This document shows positions 8,218-17,440 of a DNA stretch of 17,443 nucleotides, piece after piece. The notes beneath the pieces were generated by a model. It did no database searches. It worked only from the letters and a program-made list of their open reading frames with translations, and had not been told where the DNA came from. The stretch's first letter is position 1; the number at the start of each line of letters is the position of its first letter. The position numbers were made by a program, and so were the translations under genes. The stretch spans positions 97,102-114,544 of the forward strand of contig CAMPET010000035.1 of NCBI GenBank assembly GCA_946803715.1, in the 5' to 3' direction. The DNA is from Beroe ovata (lineage: Eukaryota; Ctenophora; Nuda; Beroida; Beroidae).

Positions 8218-10487
8218 GTGGCAGGTGCGGCGGCACTATTCGAGATAGTGGCTGCCGTTGCCATGGTAGCTGCTGGTGTGAACGTGGTTGTTGCCGATTT
8301 ACAGCCACCCTCATCAATGACGTCAACTTGTACCGAATCATCGTCCATGTCAACCTGCATGGGGACTGCATTTCCCTCGACAAACGATTGTCCGTTAGAG
8401 ATTTGTGGTGGGTCGCCTTCATCAGTGGCCTCTGTAGAACCATTCACCTCTGGAATTTGCTGAGTACCATTGACCTGGAGAGATGATCCCGCCGAAGTTT
8501 TGAGTATCTCTCTGTTTATACTGTTTATCATGCTCTGCAAGTCGATAGTTGGGTGATGCTGCTGTATTTGTTGCTGTTGTTGTTGCTGTTGTTGTTGTTG
8601 TTGTTGTTGCTGCTGTGCCAATATGTGTTGCTGAAGCTGCTGCTGATGGAGATGTTGCTGTTGCAATTGTTGCTGGAGAGTCAGTTCGCGAGCATGGTTC
8701 TCGCTCATGTCTCGAATTCTCTGCTTCAACTCATCCAGAGGATCATCAGGTTTCCTAACCTCGGTGTTGCTTACTGAGGCATTGGTGAGAGCAGCATCTA
8801 GGATGCTATGATCAACCACTGCTTCCTTCTTCGGTGTATGGACAGTACTTATGTGAAACTTCATGTGGTCCTTGCGTCCAAACTTCTTTCCACAGTGTTC
8901 ACAAGTGAACCTCTTTATCTTCTGGTGAATGGTCTCATGGTGCCTTTTTAGAGCACCAGGGGAACCAAATGTCTTCTTACAGATATCACAAATGATCTTC
9001 TTGATGTAGCTGTGTCTAGTTGCTATGTGGCGTTCCATCTGGTAAGAGTACTGGAACATCTGGCCACAGTCTTTGCAGTTGAGTTTCTCCTTGGAAGACC
9101 GTCCTTTCGTAGGGTTCACGTGAGTGTGTGTTGCCATGGGAACGACAGAGGCTGGAGCCACTGTACTCTCCATAAGCTCCTGGTGTTGTTTCACTAAGTG
9201 CTCCAGGGGGAAGTAGTGCGGAACTTGAACAGTGCTAAATTGGGGTGGTAGTTCAGGTTCTGGCTTGATGATATTTTGCAAATCTGCCGCAGTGATGGCC
9301 GGGTTCGAAGATATGGCCTGAGATAGAGCATTCACAGCTCCCTTATTCTTAGGAGAAGGATCGTTGAAAACATCAAAGAGAGCTTTAACTTCATCCATGT
9401 AGTTTTTCAGCTCTGAGACCTGCTTTTCGAATTTCTGGACTTCTCCCTGCTTCACAATGCCATTCTGAATCAGATGTTCAGCAGGCACAGTGGTTGAAGC
9501 AGAAGTAGGAGGCGGGGATTGTTTCTCGGGTGTATATGAGGTTGGTTCCTGCTTGATCGAAACTTGGGTCGTAGATTGTGAGACAGGTGCAGAAGATGGG
9601 ATGCTGACAGGAGGCATGGATTCTATGGTTTTCGGAGACAGTCGCAAAGCTCCGGTGGTTGGTATCAGTGATGAAACAGGAGTGGAACTATGGGTGCTTA
9701 TTGCGGGAGAAAGGAGTGAACTGGCCGTTTTGGTGAGCTGAGTCAATGGGCCATTAGACGCGGGCAATTGGGACAGAGCAGAGGATTGTAACTGCGTGAT
9801 GGGTCCAGCTGTTGATGTTAGCTGAGAAAATGCACCTGAGGAAGTCGGGACCTGGAGGAAAGCTCCTGGGGAAGATGATGTAGAGAGTTGAGATGGCAGA
9901 CCAACTGAAGCTGGTAGCTGACTCGTGACATGAGTGACAGATGGAAGTTGGGACTGGGGTGAGGAAGCAGCAAGAGTAGATACAGGAGCAGTTGTGCTGT
10001 GACTTATTTGATTGCTCAGTTGCTTCAGTTGGAGCTGGATGTTCTGGTTTATCTGACTGATCCAAGCAGGATTTGGCTTGTCTCCGTTTTCCTGTGTTCC
10101 GGTTTGTTGGTTCCCAGAGCTCCTAGAGTCATCCTGTTTGTTGAACAAGTTGTTCAGCGGCTTGGGAGCGAGACGTCTCATGGGGTGAGGATCAATCACA
10201 GGCCTGGGCTTGACAGGAGTGTTACCGCTAGCCGCTGCAGCTGCAGCCTGGGAGCTGCTCTGCAACAGCCTGTTAGCCTCCCCAATCAGAATGAAGTTCT
10301 TGACAACATCCAGACACGCCTGCTCTGTTTCTTGATAGAGCCGGGCAACGACCGGAGTGTCGGGAGTGAAGGATGGACACACCTCGTACAGGGTGGCTAG
10401 GAGTCTCTCCAACACGGAGGAAGAGAGGAGTTGGCATAGGAGCTGCCACTTGAGGGTTTCTTCGTTCAGTCTCAATAACTGATCCAT
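8199..10487 (-). CDS. Three-finger C2H2 zinc-finger protein with polyQ tract (probable transcription regulator)
   Basis: Numbering is from the ATG at 10487 (762 residues). Residues 1-75 (MDQLLRLNEETLKWQLLCQLL...) are predicted helical and leucine-rich, with no family I recognise. A Ser/Thr/Gln/Pro-rich region follows, with many QL repeats (about 150-290). SUMO-type psi-K-x-E motifs occur at IKQE (311-314) and IKPE (407-410). A charged, probably coiled-coil segment lies at 349-374. Three adjacent C2H2 fingers have C-X2-C-X12-H-X4-H spacing: C471/C474/H487/H492, C500/C503/H516/H521 and C529/C532/H545/H550. A Gln-rich helix with 16 consecutive Q (625-640) and an acidic, then Ala/Thr-rich tail complete it. 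Three fingers typically bind about 9-10 bp of DNA; nuclear regulation is inferred from architecture. The frame stays open ten codons upstream to 10517, but an acceptor-like TCATCTCTCAG|G ends one base before the chosen ATG. An upstream coding exon cannot be excluded. Confidence 0.85.
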   Translation of the reverse strand: MDQLLRLNEETLKWQLLCQLLSSSVLERLLATLYEVCPSFTPDTPVVARLYQETEQACLDVVKNFILIGEANRLLQSSSQAAAAAASGNTPVKPRPVIDPHPMRRLAPKPLNNLFNKQDDSRSSGNQQTGTQENGDKPNPAWISQINQNIQLQLKQLSNQISHSTTAPVSTLAASSPQSQLPSVTHVTSQLPASVGLPSQLSTSSSPGAFLQVPTSSGAFSQLTSTAGPITQLQSSALSQLPASNGPLTQLTKTASSLLSPAISTHSSTPVSSLIPTTGALRLSPKTIESMPPVSIPSSAPVSQSTTQVSIKQEPTSYTPEKQSPPPTSASTTVPAEHLIQNGIVKQGEVQKFEKQVSELKNYMDEVKALFDVFNDPSPKNKGAVNALSQAISSNPAITAADLQNIIKPEPELPPQFSTVQVPHYFPLEHLVKQHQELMESTVAPASVVPMATHTHVNPTKGRSSKEKLNCKDCGQMFQYSYQMERHIATRHSYIKKIICDICKKTFGSPGALKRHHETIHQKIKRFTCEHCGKKFGRKDHMKFHISTVHTPKKEAVVDHSILDAALTNASVSNTEVRKPDDPLDELKQRIRDMSENHARELTLQQQLQQQHLHQQQLQQHILAQQQQQQQQQQQQQQQQIQQHHPTIDLQSMINSINREILKTSAGSSLQVNGTQQIPEVNGSTEATDEGDPPQISNGQSFVEGNAVPMQVDMDDDSVQVDVIDEGGCKSATTTFTPAATMATAATISNSAAAPATHVTVT
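8568..8615 (-). repeat. CAA/CAG trinucleotide repeat encoding polyQ
   Basis: Sixteen consecutive glutamine codons of mixed CAA and CAG lie within a longer Q-rich segment (about 8568-8720). The interruptions should make it fairly stable, but length variation between alleles is likely. Confidence 0.9.
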
Positions 10488-10504
10488 CCTGAGAGATGAG
10501 ATGT
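10488..10504 (-). promoter_or_regulatory. Probable 3' splice acceptor before the zinc-finger start
   Basis: ACATCTCATCTCTCAG|GATGG on the minus strand gives a CAG|G acceptor with a pyrimidine-rich run, one base before the ATG at 10487. If used, the ten upstream in-frame codons are intron and the start is MDQLL. The donor candidate at 12618 would give an intron of about 2.1 kb. Confidence 0.5.
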
Positions 10505-10517
10505 TATTAACTATCAT

Positions 10518-11800
10518 ATTGCTTACAAACTCTTGATTATGTAATATCGTAGCGAAATCAAGAAATGGTTATCGCGGTAAATATAACGAATGTAGAGAAG
10601 AAAGCAATGGTGCAAGCAAGCCGAAATTGGAATCTATCATGGGGAAATCCGATGGCATTGAGATGTGTTGTGGTCTATAACGCAAACATTAGCTGCAGAA
10701 TGAGAAAAAGAAGAATAAGAAGACGGGAGCTTCATAATCATAAAATACAATGTGAATATTATCATACCCCCCGAAAACGCATGCTCGGGACTTGGTGTGG
10801 TCCACAACACGTCGTAATTACCAAATAAAAGGTTCATTTATGAGTCAACCCTTTTTCGGGGAATATAATACAGACCACAGCGCAAATAACTTCCTGAGCA
10901 TTAGCAAATTAGAACCTCGTATGATATGCCTCGGATAACCCAAGCCTCCCCCGCCCCTCCCCAGTAGGTAGGTACGCTCTCACAGAGTTATGACCTATCA
11001 CAAGCTGTATTATAACACCCAGCCATGACGGGCAGGTGCAACCGCGGTGCAAAGTGGCAGTAAAACAGGTCAGAACAAACCACCTGGACTGTGTCAGCTA
11101 GGAGCATGTAACTCGACAAGAAGAGCGGGCTGTGCTGCGTGTGGCAGTGTTCCGTGGACTACGCTGGATGTGGCGGTCGACTGTCATTTCTAGCACATGT
11201 GATTCCCTGGTCAGCGGAGATGACACACATGTATACAGAGAGAGATATGTCACAGGAGCAGTTATGAAGAGTGAGAGATAGGAACGTTATGGAGTGTGAG
11301 AGAGAGGGGGGAGGGAATGTCGCACCATGATGTTTGGTTACACTTCATGACCGTAGTTCATAATGATAGAAAGCTTGACAAGGTGACATCTATTTCAAAC
11401 GATCATAAGTCATAAACATATCGTACCTACAAGTTACAACCACATCAGCTGCACTCTATCGCAGAAGTCTATCGCTCATGATGAAGCACGAGATAGTTCT
11501 ATACCAAGGAAAGGATCAAGACGAAAATTGAGTGAAAGTGAAGGATTGGGAAAAGTGCAGCGGGTGTCTGAATGTCATTGTCCTCATGGAAGTGCAGTGT
11601 TATCGAAGAAGGACAAGAAGAGAGGAGGCGATGAGTGTATTTCACCGTGAGAGAGAGAGATATAGGGGAATTACAGCTGATTGAGGAGGAGTATGAGAGA
11701 AAGAGTTTGTACACCAATATTAGGGAAGTGCTCGTCTCATCCTCTTTCTTCTTCTCTGAGTGTGGGGAACACGGGGGAAGTGCTATGAGGTGGAGAAGTG
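10518..11800. other. Upstream region of the zinc-finger gene
   Basis: No gene can be supported here. The plus-strand frame at 10565-10828 gives a product with no motif. The block 10930-11240 is less AT-rich than the sequence around it and has a C-rich run (about 10948-10965) and a CACATGTG palindrome near 11196, so it could be regulatory. GA-rich stretches occur near 11235-11310 and 11645-11700. Confidence 0.3.
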
Positions 11801-11812
11801 ACGGGATGAGGG

Positions 11813-11875
11813 CGTGTGTGTGTGTGTGTGCGTGTGTGTGTGTGTGTGTGTTACTGTTTGTGGGTAATACATTGN

Positions 11876-11906
<31 letters not shown>

Positions 11907-11925
11907 CACACACACTGTGTGTGTC
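11813..11925. repeat. (TG)n microsatellite with terminal palindrome
   Basis: TG runs at about 11813-11850 and 11876-11905 are separated by 25 nt of unique sequence with an N at 11875. The second run passes into GACACACACA-C-TGTGTGTGTC (11905-11925), a perfect 10-bp inverted repeat around one base. Alternating purine-pyrimidine DNA of this kind can adopt the Z form. The open frames across it in either direction are artefacts of the repeat. Confidence 0.9.
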
Positions 11926-13313
11926 ATTAGTATGATCTGAACAAAATCCGTGTGTGTTTTCTCTCCTCGGGCGTGCTCAGGCGAGGGTCCCACCCCAGGG
12001 GGGTTTAGGATTGTGTAAGGGCAGACTAATGAGGGGAGAGAAGGGCAGTCATGGAGTTGTGATGAAATTTATCGCTCTTCACAGGATAACATCTACAATA
12101 CTGACGACTGACGAGGGCTGTTATATCGAGAGCTGATAACGATATCGGCAGATGTTGCTTCTCTAACATATCATATCACTAGGAGACTAATAAAGTAATA
12201 AATAATGGGTAGCCGAGATGATATGCCTAAATCGATACGGTCACGAATGATAATCGAGATTGCTGTGATTGAAGAGTAAATAAGACAATATCATGGAGGT
12301 AGTAGGTCCTCTGAGGATAGGAGAGGTGAGTTTAGATATCATGGTGGGAGATAACGAAAGGACGAAATCAGGATGTCGGTAGAATGATACTGACTATGTG
12401 ATAGGAACAAAGGTAAATGGTGGGATGATATCTGACCAAAGGATTAAAGGTCATGTAAGCGGCGGTCACTAGGGAAGAGAGAGGAGCTATGGGTTGGGCA
12501 ACCTGAGGATATGAGAGAAGGCTGTATGACGGCGTCTCATAGACATAAGACAACAATCAAACATTGGGCACGTCGTAGACTGAGCGGGAAAGAGGATTTA
12601 GAGGGTATAGTACTTACCCTCACTCCTTCCAGGCAACGGATATATAGTTAAGATGGGAGGCAGGGAGCGTAATTTGGACAAATGGGCGGCCGCCCAGCCT
12701 ATGGTAGACACTAATTAACCAAATTTGAGCTATTTGGATTAAAATGTAGCTTGGTTCAGTGAAGAACCAATGAAATGGAAGGTTCGCTTTTCTTTTGGAT
12801 GAACACACGCATAATTAGTGAGATTGAAGGAACAATGCAATGTGTACGATTTAGTGTTCTCGGGAAATGACGTTTTTTGCAGATCCCGAACCTTGTGATT
12901 GTACAGTGTAACCTTGTCCATCATTAATCGTACTAATTTGGTGTTACCCCAGCTCGTTCACCTCACTGGATTGATTAGGTATATAGGTATCCTCTGAAGC
13001 TGAGGTGTTAACTCGATATAGCTAGTTGATCATACTAATATTAATATAACGTGATAGTAAAACCCGATAGACAAGAAAGATAAAACTTAGGTTGGTAGGT
13101 TGTAATTCTAATACGAATGCCAGACGCATGTATCAAATAATTGATCACAAAGTAACTATATGTCTATTGTATGACCGTCATATAAAGTCCTCAAAACGTT
13201 AATAAAATCATGTGATAAACAGTAACATGACGTATCTAAAATCGTGTTTGAGTAAGATATGAGTTAAGGAAATGTTTTCACGAACTCATTCTCGAGATGG
13301 ACCGATCATCCGG
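11926..13313. other. Gene-poor stretch
   Basis: No gene can be supported. It holds the donor at 12618, a GC-rich palindrome TGGGCGGCCGCCCA at 12683-12696 and a CCAAT at about 12769. Minus-strand open frames of about 60 codons (12368-12556, 12620-12808, 12739-12924) have no motifs and are consistent with chance. Confidence 0.3.
12618..12640 (-). promoter_or_regulatory. Strong 5' splice donor, candidate first exon of the zinc-finger gene
   Basis: The minus strand reads GGAAGGAGTGAGG|GTAAGTACT, a near-ideal donor with its GT at 12617-12616. No coding frame supports an exon upstream of it, so it would be a 5' UTR exon. It is the best donor I see upstream of the acceptor at 10489-10490. The pairing is inferred. 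Confidence 0.35.
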
Positions 13314-13432
13314 AGTAGCTGTCACTTCCTGGGCGGAAAAGGATGCTTGAGTAGCAGAGACAAAACTCGGCCTCTGAGTCGAGGACTCAACGACGGGGGT
13401 ACGATCAATGATCAAGACGTGTGACAGCTGCT
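13314..13432. other. Possible structured element with long-range inverted repeat
   Basis: AGTAGCTGTCAC (13314-13325) can pair with GTGACAGCTGCT (13421-13432) over 12 positions with one G-U. Inside lies TGAGTC-GAG-GACTCA (13375-13389), a perfect small hairpin. The segment is richer in G and C than its surroundings. It matches no RNA family that I recognise. It could be a non-coding RNA, a factor-binding cluster or chance. Confidence 0.25.
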
Positions 13433-13786
13433 ATTAATAGGTAATAACACGGCATGCACGGTGTAAATACTCCCGCGAGAGCGTGATAGGCGAACGTCAT
13501 ACAAGATAGTACGTGCACCTCTCTCAATGTGGTGACCATAGGGCATCATCACGACTATCATAATGCAGAGGGATTTCGCGGAGAATACACATCATATTGT
13601 GTAAAAAGGGGAAACACGGGTGTATGTGTGTGTGCGTATGGGTAACAAAAATTACGAAAAATCGTGAAATTTTGGTGTATTGAATGACATGTTATCTGTC
13701 AGAGGAAAAGGAAGCATATAACCCAGTGTAAAGGGTGAACTCTGATATAATTACTTGAAGAAGGTGATATAATAATTTATCAAGAG

Positions 13787-13823
13787 CCAATCAGAAAACG
13801 CGTATCAAGATACTGCAACCAAT
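13787..13823 (+). promoter_or_regulatory. Paired CCAAT boxes
   Basis: CCAAT occurs at 13787-13791 (AGCCAATCAG, an excellent NF-Y context) and 13819-13823 (AACCAATGAA), spaced 32 bp. Pairs spaced by about three helical turns are typical of NF-Y promoters. No gene start is visible nearby on either strand, so the target is unknown. Confidence 0.35.
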
Positions 13824-15990
13824 GAAAACAGAACAACGGCAAACCATAATATAACGCGTGGCTTCACACGGTAGATAGCAGAGAGACTGATCACATGGAT
13901 AGATCTTGAAATAGTAGAGACAAGTTATCCTAATCGCCGCATCCCTAACTGACAGCCTCCTCTCTCCCTCCCTTCCTCTCCCGTCTCGTCTAACGTACAA
14001 TTTCGATATAGCATGCTAGAAAAGAGGGGGGGGTGTTTCTCTGGCCGTTATAATACGAGACTCACAGGAATACTGAGTGATGCGTGCACGTTACCAAACA
14101 TAGAGCTGTACATTGTGCTATATTATAATTGTAACGGTTATCTATCATGAGCTTGTCTAGTGGTCTCAACGGTGGGGATAATATCGTCCAGTACCTTCGA
14201 TACCTGCCTATATGTGATCGTAGGTATCCTTAATCCTATCCGCTATCGTTTCAATCGGCAAAGATTGAAACAATCAATTCTAAATCAATTCATCTGACGT
14301 ACCTAGACATCCACAACTTGATAGGTAGCTATTCGTGCTAACGCATCCAATATGGTCGGGGGCAAGAGATTCGATATACCATACAAGGGCGTGGCACTAG
14401 ACGCGGGGGTATCACAAGAAGGAGATGTCAAGAATATAAACAAATGAAACTACTCATCGTGCCTACTTTATCACCACAATAAAATAGAACATAGGTAATA
14501 TATACTACCGTCACCCACTAGCACCACCACCACAGAGGGACGTAGACAGAGACAATGCCCGGCAGCTCAATGTACACATAATATATATATCATAACTGGG
14601 TTGCCTTAAATTAAGCATTTCAAAAAAGCGTGTGACCTGCGACCGTTGGTGGTGGGGCAGTGTGGGAGTGTGTGACTAGTGATCCTTGTAACCCACCGCC
14701 CCCTGCCTCTCCGCCTTCCCATGAGGCCTGCCCCCCTCTCTCTCACACATCCCCACTCACATCTATATATATTAGCTACCTATGTTATATGAGTGTTCCA
14801 CACTTTCACTTAACAATTTAATTACGTGCCAAAACACCCGTGCACCAATTATTATATGGCTAATATACGATAATGCTAAAATGTTAATAATCTACATCTT
14901 TGAATGTGCAAGTAAGTACTAGTAGGTATGTATGTACCATTTGAAGTGAGACTGGAGGGACACTGTATCAGAGATACCATGGGGTGTAGCTGGTGTAATA
15001 TTTGGGAATGTACCATGACCTGCTCACACCTATACTGGGGATATGGGAACCTCCAATTTCGCTAGTTAACTATAATAATGTGCCGAGAGTTCACTAGAAA
15101 AAGGGAATTGGCGCATGGAAAAACGTCTCTTCTCGTTCATCAATCTCTCTCTCTGCCTCTCCCACCATTATTAAAGGAGGTTGCGAAACAATATTGCAGA
15201 TACTGTACTGGGTTATAGTTGACGAAGGTGACTCCGATCTGGTAGAGCTGAGCGCTGCTGACTGAGACGTTGATAGGGGAGACTAAAACGAACTGCAAGG
15301 TAGGGAGGTAGCTAAGTGAATGACTTAGTGCAAACGGAAACGGAAACACGTATCCATGGCGACTGCAGCAGGTGGGGAAGCTGTAGTACGGGAGAGAGAC
15401 TCACAGTTCTGTAGCTATGATCTATGGGAGAATATTGTATAGGAAGATGTGCCTATCAATGGCTGGTGGTAGTACCTATGCTCACTATGACTCACACAGA
15501 GAATGGTATCGCGATCCAGGGTGAAACGGAGAGGATGACTCGAAGATCACATGAAAGATATATATAATATGATTCAGATCTAACATTAAATATTTCTGTA
15601 GAGAGTTCTGGAAAGTGTGATCGGCGTTGAAACAAAAGAATCGATCACAGAATCAAGGCGAAAGGAAGGGACAATTGGAAAGGGAATGGGTCCTGGACAA
15701 GAAGGGTCGAACACAAATTTGGTGATATAATAATAGTCCAGTATTAGGGAGAGCGGAGGTGGGTGAAGGAGCGAGCTGGTCATTACCACGCGTGGGTGCC
15801 CAGTCACAGAGTGGTATCAAGTAACACTAGGGTGGATCATGTTGTTGTTATGGTGGGTATGGGGGAGAGGGGGCTCACACCAAAAGAGTGCTGTAATTAT
15901 CGTTATAATTATTTATATCAGATATAATTACTCCCCAGCAGTCCCCCCTGATGGAGGTGTTGTTCATCATACAGTGTTGTATATAGTATG
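13824..15990. other. Gene-poor stretch
   Basis: Nothing here supports a gene. It contains pyrimidine-rich runs (about 13958-13985, 14697-14750), purine-rich runs near 15655-15690 and an AT dinucleotide run near 14580. The frames at 13791-14000, 15140-15349 and 15586-15807 are short, low in complexity and have no motif. Confidence 0.3.
14248..14271. repeat. Short perfect hairpin GTTTCAATC / GATTGAAAC
   Basis: A 9-bp perfect stem encloses a 6-nt loop (GGCAAA). It is a single copy. It resembles the ends of some CRISPR repeats only by chance, since there is no second copy or spacer. Confidence 0.5.
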
Positions 15991-16041
15991 GGGTACACTT
16001 CATCTGATTCCTGGACAATGAAGGGTTGTACCTTCGATACA

Positions 16042-16044
<3 letters not shown>

Positions 16045-16080
<36 letters not shown>

Positions 16081-16115
16081 TGTGTGTTTNTGTGTGTTTC
16101 TGTGTGTGTGTGTGG
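16045..16115. repeat. (TG)n microsatellite
   Basis: A pure TG run at about 16045-16079 is followed by interrupted TGTGTGTTT units up to about 16115, with an N at 16090. The open frames on both strands here are repeat artefacts. Confidence 0.9.
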
Positions 16116-17219
16116 GTTGTTAAGCGTAACGTTATACAGATATATTCAGCCACATGGGGGTTACCAATTGTCCAAGTTACGAACCCTGTGCTAACTGAAT
16201 TAAACGTTTAACCAAACAGAGTTGATTTGATTTATAGATCTTGTCAATCGAGTTGAAATTCAATACAAATTCGAAAGTAGGCAGCTGATAAAGGAGTCAC
16301 AATACCTATTCGAGTAAATGTGGCGAGTGCCGGCAAGCGGGCACCGATGATAGAACTGACGGAAGCAGATAATCAGAACATCGGACTATGGAATATGATG
16401 GTGATCATTACACGTATAGGAAGGAAGGGTGGAAAATCTATATCCCGCTATTGGGGTTCTGGCGTTCATTTCCATCAGGGTGACAAATTAGACCTCGAAA
16501 CTTGAATGGGATTCATCGCCTTTCTAATTATAATGGGAAAATGAAAGGGGGGAATGTAAAAGTGGGAATATTACGTGAAACCCGATTCACTGGACCGACA
16601 CATAATCTATGACATGATATGAACGTCACCATGTTCGAGAATGCGGGACCCACCATTAATAACTAAGGGTGTGAATCTGGGATGAGAGCAAACTGCCCAA
16701 TCATTCTCATGGCGTCAACACAAATCCGTACATGATTATTTTCATGAAGGTGGAACATGTCAAGGAACATCAGCTGTCCCGGAAAGGAGCATTATGCAAC
16801 AAGATCATAATTGGAAGGGTTGCTTGGCAGCGCAATTTGAATTATAGAACGATGGCATATATAATACGTCGGCGGAAATTCGCAAAAAAGGNGTTCCACT
16901 CAAAGCGGACAGGAACATGTTTCATATTATATATGAAATTGGACCATTCAAAAGTTGATAGAAGTGCCCGCAACGCGTCCTTTTTCATGTCATGCTGCTC
17001 TAATGCAATCTGTATAGAATAATACCTAATGTTCTACTACCTTACTACCCTGTGAAACACATTAAAATGGTCCGTGACAAGGGAAAGACAGAGAGAGCTA
17101 CCAAATGTGTCACACCAAAAAGCCGCCCAGAGAGGAAGAATGGGCTGCATCTCCGCAGCCACTGCTAATCCCACTCACCAGGGTGAACATATTGATCCCA
17201 GCACAGAAAAACGTTTAAA
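16116..17219. other. Gene-poor stretch with two unassigned open frames
   Basis: Plus-strand frames at 16320-16505 and 16732-17022 (the second interrupted by an N at 16892) show no conserved motif that I can name. A decayed mobile element is possible, but no terminal repeats or transposase motif support it. Confidence 0.25.
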
Positions 17220-17403
17220 TCACGTGAGAGGGGTAGTCGAGTGTCATTGGCTGCGAGTGACGAGGTGCAGCTGTCATTGGTTGGTACTTGTCAGGGTTTG
17301 TTAATTAAGATATTGGACCTAGCCTCTCTCTCCCGCGGTGTGTCCCCCGGGTAAGCAGCAAGGTTGCGACCCCCTGGAGTTCATGCTCAGCGCGCTATAA
17401 TAG
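17216..17403 (+). promoter_or_regulatory. Promoter-like segment at the right edge
   Basis: Clustered sites include an E-box TCACGTGA (about 17220), ATTGG (inverted CCAAT) at 17246-17250 and 17276-17280, a TGACGAG half-CRE-like site near 17258, and GC-rich sequence with CCCGGG near 17345. A CGCGCTATAATAG stretch lies near 17391. This looks like a CCAAT-type promoter for a gene beyond the window. Its direction is a guess. Confidence 0.3.
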
Positions 17404-17440
17404 TGTGTGTGTGTGTGTGTGTGTGTTAACTGTGTGTGTC
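17403..17440. repeat. (TG)n microsatellite
   Basis: A TG run at about 17404-17426 and a second short run at 17431-17439 are separated by TTAAC. The repeat reaches nearly to the end of the window. Confidence 0.85.

Noticed and set aside
8203-8777. Plus-strand frames with Val- or Leu-rich runs
   Set aside because: They are antisense readings of the polyQ repeat and flanking coding sequence.
10565-10828. Plus-strand 87-codon open frame upstream of the zinc-finger gene
   Set aside because: The product has no motif and a composition expected from chance, and it lies where the divergent gene's promoter or intron should be.
11499-11993. 164-codon minus-strand frame with HTHTHT runs, and similar frames at 15875-16211
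   Set aside because: They stay open because TG/CA repeats lack stop codons, and they span N bases.
14248-14271. CRISPR-repeat-like sequence GTTTCAATC...GATTGAAAC
   Set aside because: It is a single copy with no spacers or second repeat, in animal nuclear DNA. It is a simple hairpin.
16732-17022. Basic open frame considered as a decayed transposase
   Set aside because: I found no catalytic motif, no terminal inverted repeats and no continuous similarity that I could name, and an N interrupts it.
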